NCBI GenBank assembly: GCA_002496905.1
Contig: DALV01000042.1
Coordinates: 1,168 to 7,433, forward strand
Origin: Euryarchaeota archaeon UBA105
GTDB taxonomy: Archaea; Thermoplasmatota; Poseidoniia; Poseidoniales; Thalassarchaeaceae
Reading direction: 5' to 3'
Length of the DNA: 6,266 nucleotides
The notes below the pieces were generated by a model that was not told the DNA's origin, did not search any database, and saw nothing but the letters and a program-made list of their open reading frames with translations. The stretch's first letter is position 1. Each line of letters opens with the position of its first letter. Shown in pieces: positions 1 to 5,452 of this stretch. Position numbers and translations under genes: made by a program.

Positions 1-19
1 AAAGAAGAGGAATGAATAA

Positions 20-472
20 TTATTCCGAATCTCTATCGTATGGGACAATGTTTTGCCATTCAGAGGCATCTGAACGAGCTACTATTGCCTCAACCCAATC
101 TGTATCTGAGCAATTAAAAACTTCGTGAGGAAGTCCGGGTTCGATGTAGAACATATCTCCAGCACTATGGATTACTGACTTTCGACATCCGGGTCCAAAT
201 TCATGCCTTACTGATCCTTTGAGAAGGAATATCATTACATCGAAGTCAACATGGATGTGGGCTTTAGCAATGCCCCCGGGTGGAATGAATGCCTTGTTCA
301 TCGATAAGGCAGTAGAGGGGGTGTTTTTTCCTGAAAGGCCAGGACCATATTCGATATTGTTCCAACCTCGGACCTTATCTACATCACGTAGACCATGAAT
401 GCCCCCTGCATCCTCGATATATTTTGAAAGGTCAACTTGTTCTCCACTAAGTGAAAGTTCAGATTTGTCCAT
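20..472 (-). CDS. Stand-alone cupin-fold protein of unknown substrate
   Basis: This encodes a single-domain cupin of 150 residues, probably cytosolic, with no signal peptide or membrane segment. Cupin motif 1 is visible as HIH at residues 72-74, followed by Asp78 where most family members have Glu, then Gly86. Motif 2 runs from Gly105 to Asn120 (GDMFYIEPGLPHEVFN) and supplies the third metal histidine, His116. The N-terminal part (YGPGLSGKN...ALSMN) resembles uncharacterised bacterial and archaeal cupins that typically end in a VARxD segment, seen here as IVARSDASE. Such proteins bind a divalent metal; the reaction or ligand cannot be named from sequence. I chose the ATG at 472 because CAGGGAT lies just upstream. 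An in-frame TTG at 511 would add 13 residues. The gene is monocistronic as far as visible and divergent from the zinc-ribbon/EF1B unit. The bases after its stop are T/C-rich on this strand, as in archaeal terminators, but the window edge cuts this off. Confidence 0.85.
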   Translation of the reverse strand: MDKSELSLSGEQVDLSKYIEDAGGIHGLRDVDKVRGWNNIEYGPGLSGKNTPSTALSMNKAFIPPGGIAKAHIHVDFDVMIFLLKGSVRHEFGPGCRKSVIHSAGDMFYIEPGLPHEVFNCSDTDWVEAIVARSDASEWQNIVPYDRDSE

Positions 473-530
473 CGCTATCCCTGAGATTCCGTAAAGGCTT
501 GTGAATTTCAACCCATTCCAAGTTTGAAAT

Positions 531-538
531 CAAAATAC
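531..538 (-). promoter_or_regulatory. Possible TATA box for the cupin gene
   Basis: On the minus strand this reads GTATTTTG, an AT-rich box in the region between two divergent genes. An archaeal start site about 25 bases downstream would fall near 508. That gives the ATG at 472 a leader of about 36 bases, and it would leave the alternative TTG at 511 essentially outside the transcript. This is inference from spacing only; archaeal TATA boxes are too degenerate to call firmly in AT-rich DNA. Confidence 0.3.
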
Positions 539-575
539 TGAGGGCATGTTACTGCCATCTAGTCGTCGGTCAACG

Positions 576-584
576 CTAAAAGGG
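576..584 (+). promoter_or_regulatory. Possible TATA box for the zinc-ribbon/EF1B unit
   Basis: CTAAAAGGG stands out as the AT-richest stretch in an otherwise GC-rich leader (546-620). A start about 25 bases downstream, near 604, would give a short leader that still contains the ribosome binding site at 608-613. A second candidate is the AT-rich run at 525-538, which would give a leader of about 60 bases including the GC-rich segment. The sequence does not decide between them. Confidence 0.2.
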
Positions 585-607
585 AAGGGTCGCTCGCCCG
601 CCTCGCT

Positions 608-613
608 GAGGGA
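608..613 (+). promoter_or_regulatory. Ribosome binding site of the zinc-ribbon gene
   Basis: GAGGGA lies 7 bases before the ATG at 621. It decides the start: an in-frame ATG at 546 would add 25 residues but has GAGGG directly abutting it, too close to act as a binding site. The added residues are a basic, low-information stretch unlike the family. GAGG also pairs with CCTC at 601-604 around a three-base loop, so the site could be partly masked in RNA. Confidence 0.6.
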
Positions 614-620
614 CAACGTA

Positions 621-788
621 ATGGCACCAAGAACAGACATCTGCACCTCGTCCGGCCTTCCATTGGTGGAGAACAAGAGCACTGAATTCCCATGCCCAGA
701 GTGTGGAGAATCAATTGGACGTAGCGAGAGATGTCGAGTTCAGGCAGTAGCCTATGTTTGCCCAAATTGCGGTTTTGAGGGTCCCTGA
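621..788 (+). CDS. Small archaeal zinc-ribbon protein (COG2888-like), translation-linked
   Basis: A 55-residue protein that matches the small archaeal zinc-ribbon family described as RNA-binding and involved in translation (HVO_2753-like in haloarchaea). Two complete CPxCG knuckles are visible, at residues 25-29 (CPECG) and 47-51 (CPNCG), and the protein ends in the family-typical GFxGP. Family members as I recall them carry four cysteine pairs. Here the first pair reads CTSSG (Cys8, Ser11) and the third reads SERCR (Ser35, Cys38), so each has lost one cysteine. At least one zinc site should still form from the two intact knuckles if they pair with each other. The gene lies 21 bases before the EF1B gene on the same strand, an arrangement recurrent in archaea and consistent with a translation role. 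The exact molecular function is not known to me. Confidence 0.85.
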   Translation: MAPRTDICTSSGLPLVENKSTEFPCPECGESIGRSERCRVQAVAYVCPNCGFEGP

Positions 789-797
789 TTCCTCACC

Positions 798-803
798 AGG
801 TGA
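798..803 (+). promoter_or_regulatory. Ribosome binding site of EF1B
   Basis: AGGTGA is placed 6 bases before the ATG at 810, in the short gap after the zinc-ribbon stop codon. It is the clearest binding site in the window, and its GGTGA core recurs before truD and the transporter gene. Confidence 0.75.
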
Positions 804-809
804 ATCTAC

Positions 810-1076
810 ATGGGTCATGTTGTTGTGAAGTACAAGGTCACTATTGACCAGCCAGAAGATGGAAGCCCTGACTACGAGGGTATTGCCAATACCATTTCAT
901 CTATGGAAGAGGTCCAAGCATGTGAGATCAAACCTCTAGCATTCGGTATGATGTTCATTGAAGTTCAAGCAGTTCTCGGAGAAGGAGAAGGCATTGTCGA
1001 TGGATTCGAATCAAGAGTTAGAGAAATCGACGAAAATGTCGGACAAATCGAAGCTCTAGAAATGGGTCGACTCTGA
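810..1076 (+). CDS. ef1b: Elongation factor 1-beta (archaeal aEF-1B, GDP/GTP exchange factor)
   Basis: An 88-residue protein of the usual length for archaeal EF-1 beta, which corresponds to the C-terminal catalytic domain of eukaryotic eEF1B-alpha. It promotes GDP release from elongation factor 1-alpha so that the factor can reload GTP and aminoacyl-tRNA. Visible family features are the N-terminal beta strand (VVVKYKVTID), the central IKPLAFGMMFIEVQAVL segment at about residues 40-56, where family members have I-x-P-[IL]-A-F-G-L-x-A, and a C-terminal strand ending in Arg-Leu. The central segment forms the inserting part of the exchange domain in eukaryotic structures. The protein is strongly acidic. 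It is the second gene of a two-gene unit with the zinc-ribbon protein and is convergent with truD. The call is firm. Confidence 0.95.
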   Translation: MGHVVVKYKVTIDQPEDGSPDYEGIANTISSMEEVQACEIKPLAFGMMFIEVQAVLGEGEGIVDGFESRVREIDENVGQIEALEMGRL

Positions 1077-1093
1077 TATAGAGGTCTATATCA
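1074..1093. repeat. Perfect inverted repeat at the EF1B/truD convergent junction
   Basis: The arms TGATATAGA (1074-1082) and TCTATATCA (1085-1093) are exact reverse complements around GG. The left arm starts on the EF1B stop codon and the right arm ends 3 bases before the truD stop codon. The repeat therefore fills almost the whole junction and would fold in either transcript. A two-base loop is too tight, so an RNA hairpin would have about 8 pairs with a four-base loop. No T-run follows on either strand, so it is not a classic terminator. It could instead mark 3' ends, stabilise them, or bind a protein as DNA. Confidence 0.6.
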
Positions 1094-1096
1094 CGT

Positions 1097-2518
1097 CTAA
1101 TAGTGGTCTAATGGTGACCGCATAAATTCACGCATCAATACAGTCGCGTAAGTGCCAGGTGGCAGGGTAAATCTAATTCGCAAATTTGCTCCTTCAGGAT
1201 GCCACCTATCTGCCTCATCAGGGCCATTTTCCCAACGTTCGGACAAAGAATCCTCGGAGAGCAATGTAGCCTCTTCTACGTTGAAATTGCGAAATACCAC
1301 GCTCAAAGGACGCCTTGTACCATTGGTTGAGAGGTTTGGGATTTTTTTCACGCGCCAGTCGATATTATCCAATTCAGTACTTTGAAGCGCCTTGGCCTCA
1401 ATTCCCCCCGGGACTCCCTGTGCTAAACTTACATCCTGTCCTGGCAAAGGCCCTGTGACTGCTAGTCGGCCAAGCTTACAATTTCGTTTGCACCTATCTA
1501 GATTAGTTTCAGTTACCAAGGCCATCTTGGAAACATCAACTCTGCCACTGGCCTGTATGGGTGCAACCAAATCACCTAACTCAGGTTCAAGAAGGTCCAA
1601 ACCCGCTTCTAGTCGGCCAGCTAATGAGTGGTTGAAAGCAAGGGATTGTAGAGAATGTATTGTCAACAATTGTAGGGAAGGTGGTAATGCCCTAAACCCC
1701 TTGAGATAATTTTCAGGATTGTCGATCAATGTTTCTAGAATTCTCTTTTCATACCCTAAGTGGCCGGGAGCCTGTTCTAGACATGCTGATGGATCTTTGT
1801 TATCCAACCACATTTTGCGAAAAGCGCTTACATCCTCTGTCATTCTAGTCCCTGGCATACCGAGATAAAGGTCTACTGCCCTCTCATAATCACCCTCTAT
1901 GACCGCTCGACCAACCTTAGGTGTGACAGGTCTAGTTGCCCCAAATCTTTGGGGTCCAATCCAATTTGGAAAGGCATCATCACCTAGCCTTTGAGCCATA
2001 CCTTCTCTAATTTCTAAGACTCTTCTCATCGCTTCTTTGGCATCAAGAGGAGAGCCATCAGCATCACAACATCCACGCACTGTAATAGTGAACCGATTTC
2101 CATCGTGGTCACTCATGCCCACCTTTTGGTGAGTGCGTCCTAGGATTTCCAATTCAGTATCAGGGATTTCGACTGATTCCACCTTATGCCTTGGCGCGTC
2201 GATAACCAATAATTGGGTTGTTACCGCCCTTTTATCCTTAAGTCCGGATGAGAAAATTCTCTTTCGACTAATTCCACACGCTCCAGCCAATCTTCGTAGG
2301 TAACGATTGGTTTCCCAGTTGTGGAGAGTTGCCCTTACAACTGTAAATCGACCCTTTTTGTCTAGGGCAGGAGTACGGGATACTTCCTCTACTCTAAAGT
2401 CCTCAATTCGTACCTTCAGTAGCCCGCCAATACCTGGGCCATCATGGGCCCAACGGTCTAGACCTAGATACCTCTCAATATCCTCTGCGTTGCCTAAATC
2501 AAATGTGGCTTTAGCCAA
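1097..2518 (-). CDS. truD: tRNA pseudouridine synthase TruD (Pus7 family)
   Basis: A 473-residue member of the TruD/Pus7 family, which isomerises uridine to pseudouridine, classically at position 13 of tRNA; eukaryotic and some archaeal members also act at U35 of pre-tRNA-Tyr. The catalytic motif GLKDKRAVTTQ is at residues 92-102, with Asp95 as the catalytic aspartate. Further family marks are GNRFT at 140-144, FPNWIGPQRFG ending at 193, LAVTGPLPGQD, GTRRPL and the C-terminal GTYATVLMREF at about 455-465. Length is in the normal range for archaeal and eukaryotic forms, which carry an inserted TRUD domain. The start is a TTG at 2518, supported by GGTGA four bases upstream; no ATG lies near the expected N-terminus. 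It follows rpoL by 13 bases on the same strand and is almost certainly cotranscribed with it. No key residue is missing. Confidence 0.96.
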   Translation of the reverse strand: MAKATFDLGNAEDIERYLGLDRWAHDGPGIGGLLKVRIEDFRVEEVSRTPALDKKGRFTVVRATLHNWETNRYLRRLAGACGISRKRIFSSGLKDKRAVTTQLLVIDAPRHKVESVEIPDTELEILGRTHQKVGMSDHDGNRFTITVRGCCDADGSPLDAKEAMRRVLEIREGMAQRLGDDAFPNWIGPQRFGATRPVTPKVGRAVIEGDYERAVDLYLGMPGTRMTEDVSAFRKMWLDNKDPSACLEQAPGHLGYEKRILETLIDNPENYLKGFRALPPSLQLLTIHSLQSLAFNHSLAGRLEAGLDLLEPELGDLVAPIQASGRVDVSKMALVTETNLDRCKRNCKLGRLAVTGPLPGQDVSLAQGVPGGIEAKALQSTELDNIDWRVKKIPNLSTNGTRRPLSVVFRNFNVEEATLLSEDSLSERWENGPDEADRWHPEGANLRIRFTLPPGTYATVLMREFMRSPLDHY

Positions 2519-2522
2519 AATT

Positions 2523-2527
2523 TCACC
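2523..2527 (-). promoter_or_regulatory. Ribosome binding site of truD
   Basis: On the minus strand GGTGA lies four bases before the TTG at 2518, within the 13-base gap after rpoL. It supports the TTG start for truD and internal translation initiation in an rpoL-truD transcript. Confidence 0.6.
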
Positions 2528-2531
2528 GCCC

Positions 2532-2789
2532 TCAGAAGCTGAGGTCGGCGAACTCCTTCGCTATATCGGAACAAAGATCCTTCAGAATCTTGTCCGCTTT
2601 GGCTCCTTTCTTGACTCTAACATAGAGTTCTGGTTCGTCAAGGTCAGGGTGACCGGTGAAGAAATTCGCATACTCGACCTTGTCATTAGCGTTCAGGCGA
2701 GACCTGAACAATTGCAGTGTGGAGTGGTCCTCGCCAATCAGACGCAATCGGATTTCGGACCCTTCATTCTTGAGTAGCTTCACTGGCAT
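2532..2789 (-). CDS. rpoL: DNA-directed RNA polymerase subunit L (Rpo11)
   Basis: An 85-residue subunit L of the archaeal RNA polymerase, the counterpart of eukaryotic Rpb11/AC19 and of part of the bacterial alpha subunit. It pairs with subunit D (and with N and P) to form the assembly platform for the large subunits. Signature segments are GEDHSTLQLFRSRLN at residues 19-33 (family pattern GEDHTLxNLLR) and the HP pair at 47-48 in FFTGHPDLDEPELYVRVKK, followed by a C-terminal helix. Length is slightly short but normal. The ATG at 2789 gives the usual MxVKxLK beginning. Its ribosome binding site is unclear: GGTGG lies 10 bases and GGAGGT 17 bases upstream. It is the first gene of an rpoL-truD unit and is divergent from the transporter gene. 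Confidence 0.95.
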   Translation of the reverse strand: MPVKLLKNEGSEIRLRLIGEDHSTLQLFRSRLNANDKVEYANFFTGHPDLDEPELYVRVKKGAKADKILKDLCSDIAKEFADLSF

Positions 2790-2838
2790 GACGAGCGCGC
2801 CACCGGACCTCCCCTTTTGAGGCCTTTCATCAGATTGC

Positions 2839-2855
2839 TGGACCCTAAGGGTCCA
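2839..2855. promoter_or_regulatory. Perfect 17-base palindrome between rpoL and the transporter gene
   Basis: The arms TGGACCCT and AGGGTCCA flank a single central A and match perfectly over 8 pairs. It sits in the 109-base region between two divergent starts, 50 bases before the rpoL ATG and 43 bases before the transporter ATG. It overlaps the predicted start region of rpoL transcription and abuts an AT-rich box that could serve the transporter gene. A one-base loop argues against an RNA hairpin with a full stem and favours a dimer-binding operator on DNA. No regulator gene is nearby, so the binding protein cannot be named. Confidence 0.5.
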
Positions 2856-2867
2856 ATTTACTGCTTG

Positions 2868-2876
2868 AATTATTTA
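2868..2876 (-). promoter_or_regulatory. Probable TATA box for rpoL-truD
   Basis: The minus strand reads TAAATAATT, the best AT box in the divergent region. A start about 25 bases downstream would fall near 2847, inside the palindrome at 2839-2855, and would leave a leader of about 57 bases before the rpoL ATG. The transporter gene on the other strand may use the overlapping CAATTTA at 2854-2860. Confidence 0.4.
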
Positions 2877-2882
2877 GCCCTT

Positions 2883-2887
2883 GGTGA
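2883..2887 (+). promoter_or_regulatory. Possible ribosome binding site of the transporter gene
   Basis: GGTGA lies 11 bases before the ATG at 2899. The core equals the sites seen before EF1B and truD, but the spacing is long. If this is the binding site, the upstream in-frame TTG (2881), GTG (2884) and ATG (2887) are not used. Confidence 0.35.
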
Positions 2888-2898
2888 TGGGAACGCTA

Positions 2899-5445
2899 AT
2901 GGTTGCAGACCCCGGACTAGAGATTCGGGTCGCCCAAGCCTTTGAAAAATCAGCTCCCGCAATAGTCGTAATCAGCATACTGCTAACCATTGTCACTGGC
3001 CTGGCTTTAAGCCCAATGCCCGAATTTCAAACAGACCTCGCTGCATTCGCTCCAGATTCAGATGCTGATGCAGCAATTGCAAGAATGGAAGAGGTGATGC
3101 CACCCTCTCCACACCGAATTTATGTCCATATTGAACCAACACAGGAAGGAGCAAATGTATTGGAAATGGGGGCTCTTCAGCAACTTCACTCCGATCTTGA
3201 AGCAATAAACTCTCTTTCCACCTCAAATGGGGATTTCATAACTTCCCACATAAATGCGGCTCAAATTCTTCAAGTGGCTCTTGAGGAAAGAGATCAGGAA
3301 GCTCGGAATATATCAGACTTCAATAATTGGGAAGAGTTGCTTGAAGCGATTGTTGTAGATGAAGAATGTACAGATGCAATTGGCGAAGAAAGAGCGATTG
3401 CCACGGCTTCTTTTGCTAGATCCGTTATGCTTCACTCCGATTTTAACTACGAACCGATTTGTGATTGGTTGGCAAATGGAGGTGAAGGTGATCCGACGCC
3501 AACAGCATCGAGCACAATGTGGGTTATCGAAATAGAAGGAGACTTAGATGCAGAAGATAGACTGCAAAAAGCGATACAACTACGAGATGTTTTGGAAGAG
3601 AGGTCTCAAGCAGAAGGCTCTGCTTTGGATTATGGAGTAGTTTCAGACGACTTAGTCACCAATGATATTAACGAATCTACTTTGGATAATCTACTCTGGT
3701 TGCTTATCCTTTCTATCCTAGTGGTTGTTCTAGTCCTAGCACTTGCCTTCAGATCAATAATGATGGTGGCCGCTCCATTGCTTGGATTGACGGCCGCTTT
3801 GGTTTGGACATACGGCATTAGAGCACTAGCGGGATCAGAATTTTCAATTCTAGAAGTTGCCGTTGCTCCTGTTGTCTTGGGTTTAGGTATCGATTATTCA
3901 ATTCACTTACAACGCGCCTATGAGAAGGCACGGGAGACTTCTATTAGCCCCGCGCAGGCATGGGTACAATCATTTTCTATTCTAAGAATAGCACTTACAC
4001 TATCTGTGATAACAACCGCATTTGCTTTCCTTGCTAATTTCCTATCTCCTTTACCTCCTCTGAAATCTTTCGGGTTGACATTGGCTTTGGGCGTTGTATC
4101 TGCCTTTGTTGCCAGCACAGTCACCGTGGGCGCCTTGCACGTATTGGTTGAGAAAACTACAGGAGTCAGTGCCCAAAGGTCAATGGAATTACCCGGATTT
4201 ACTACCATTGCTACTGAGTTTCAAAGAAGGCATACCGCACTAATTCTACTAGCTGTAGCTGGACTTACACTTTCATCGGTTGTAGTTTCTGTTGGGCAGT
4301 TAGATACTAAATTCGAGTTGACCGACTTTTTAGGTGAGGAAATGGAAGTAATTGAAGTTAGAAACTCGATGTATGAATCATATGACGTAGAGGCTTTGAA
4401 ATCAGTTGACATACTTATTGAACCATCTCCTGGAATGGAAGCTCTTACTGGTGAAAGAGACCTTCTTAAGGAGTTAAATCGACTAGATGAGGATTTGGCA
4501 TGGACAACAAATGTTGTAACGCCAGAGGGTACATCTAGGCCCTCTTATGATGGATTATACCCCATTTTAAGGGACGCAATAGAGACCGATGAAAACTTTG
4601 GAGAGATGTATAACTTAGGTGTCTTTGACGGTGCCGTTGATGTAACTGGAGAATTTTCAGAAGGTGATCTGGCTTCAGCTGTTGGCTATCTACTAGCAAA
4701 CGAAACAATTGGCGAACCAATACGGGGCCAAACATGGGGAGAAAGAACAGCAAATTATGTTGCATTAACCGATGATGGTAACGCCATTAGGTACCTCAGG
4801 ATGCGAGTAGATGTTACCGCTGGAAATAGCGAGGAATCTTCTGGATTGGCTAATCAATTCAAGGAATTTGAAAATAGTTTAGAAGAGGCTACAGGAGCCC
4901 GAGTTCATCTGAGTGGAGACCTGATTCTCGTCCATAATGTCCTATCTGGTCTAGTTATTTCTCAAGTTGAATCTACTGCTTTCAGTTTGGCAGTTTCCCT
5001 ATTCGTATTAGTGGCCCTGACACGAAGGTTTGGACCTTCAATGGTGGTAATTCTGCCCGTCGGGTTAGCCGGAACTTGGGTTGTTGGAGCGATGGCTGTT
5101 TTAGGTATCAATTGGAACGTGTTGACAGTGATGATTACCGCTCTGACAATCGGCCTGGGTATTGATTATTCCATACATGTTTGGAGGAAATTTGAGGCAA
5201 ATAGAGAATCGGGGATGGGGACTTGGGCATCAATGAGAGACATGTATGCTACAACGGGTTCGGCCTTGATTATGTCAGCGGGTACCACCATCTGTGGATT
5301 CATGGTGCTAATTCTATCTCCGGTACCTGTCATCAAGGACTTCGGGCTAGTGAGTTCGATTTCTGTCGCCTTTTCATTAATTCTAGCATTAATGGTTCTC
5401 CCTGGACTTCTGGCCGCAGAAGTTCGAAGATCAAATCTAGATTGA
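2899..5445 (+). CDS. RND superfamily exporter, MMPL type, 12 membrane segments
   Basis: An 848-residue inner-membrane transporter with two homologous halves. Each half has one membrane helix (about 20-38 and 448-467), a large acidic exterior loop of roughly 210-225 residues, then five helices (about 264-411 and 685-840). The fourth helix of each half carries the identical motif GLGIDYSIH, giving Asp332-Tyr333 and Asp756-Tyr757. These match the Asp-Tyr pairs that relay protons in MmpL3-type transporters. A second internal repeat is LSPLPPLKSFGL versus LSPVPVIKDFGL. The exterior loop of the first half holds Cys157 and Cys188, the only exterior cysteines, which could form a disulfide. MMPL proteins move lipids or other hydrophobic compounds by proton exchange; the substrate here cannot be inferred. 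In-frame starts exist at 2881, 2884 and 2887, and ATG 2899 is chosen for its GGTGA. No periplasmic adaptor or outer-membrane partner gene is adjacent, as expected for an archaeon. Confidence 0.93.
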   Translation: MVADPGLEIRVAQAFEKSAPAIVVISILLTIVTGLALSPMPEFQTDLAAFAPDSDADAAIARMEEVMPPSPHRIYVHIEPTQEGANVLEMGALQQLHSDLEAINSLSTSNGDFITSHINAAQILQVALEERDQEARNISDFNNWEELLEAIVVDEECTDAIGEERAIATASFARSVMLHSDFNYEPICDWLANGGEGDPTPTASSTMWVIEIEGDLDAEDRLQKAIQLRDVLEERSQAEGSALDYGVVSDDLVTNDINESTLDNLLWLLILSILVVVLVLALAFRSIMMVAAPLLGLTAALVWTYGIRALAGSEFSILEVAVAPVVLGLGIDYSIHLQRAYEKARETSISPAQAWVQSFSILRIALTLSVITTAFAFLANFLSPLPPLKSFGLTLALGVVSAFVASTVTVGALHVLVEKTTGVSAQRSMELPGFTTIATEFQRRHTALILLAVAGLTLSSVVVSVGQLDTKFELTDFLGEEMEVIEVRNSMYESYDVEALKSVDILIEPSPGMEALTGERDLLKELNRLDEDLAWTTNVVTPEGTSRPSYDGLYPILRDAIETDENFGEMYNLGVFDGAVDVTGEFSEGDLASAVGYLLANETIGEPIRGQTWGERTANYVALTDDGNAIRYLRMRVDVTAGNSEESSGLANQFKEFENSLEEATGARVHLSGDLILVHNVLSGLVISQVESTAFSLAVSLFVLVALTRRFGPSMVVILPVGLAGTWVVGAMAVLGINWNVLTVMITALTIGLGIDYSIHVWRKFEANRESGMGTWASMRDMYATTGSALIMSAGTTICGFMVLILSPVPVIKDFGLVSSISVAFSLILALMVLPGLLAAEVRRSNLD

Positions 5446-5452
5446 AGGGTTT

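Noticed and set aside
14..25. Perfect AT-rich palindrome GAATAATTATTC over the cupin stop codon
   Set aside because: It is short, nearly all A and T, and has no loop, so chance is a sufficient explanation in AT-rich DNA; the T/C-rich tract that follows is the better terminator hint but is cut by the window edge.
546..620. N-terminal extension of the zinc-ribbon protein from an ATG at 546
   Set aside because: The added 25 residues are not family-like, the GAGGG abuts that ATG too closely, and the ATG at 621 has a well-spaced GAGGGA.
1392..1709. Open plus-strand frame opposite truD
   Set aside because: It lies wholly within the firmly identified truD gene on the other strand and has no domain-like sequence or ribosome binding site; the same holds for other long antisense frames here and opposite the transporter gene.
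2434..2456. Inverted repeat GGGCC/GGCCC
   Set aside because: It is inside the truD coding region, has short arms and is explained by Gly/Pro/Ala codons.
2307..2777. Long plus-strand frame running across truD and rpoL
   Set aside because: It is a mirror of two well-supported minus-strand genes and its translation has no recognisable features.
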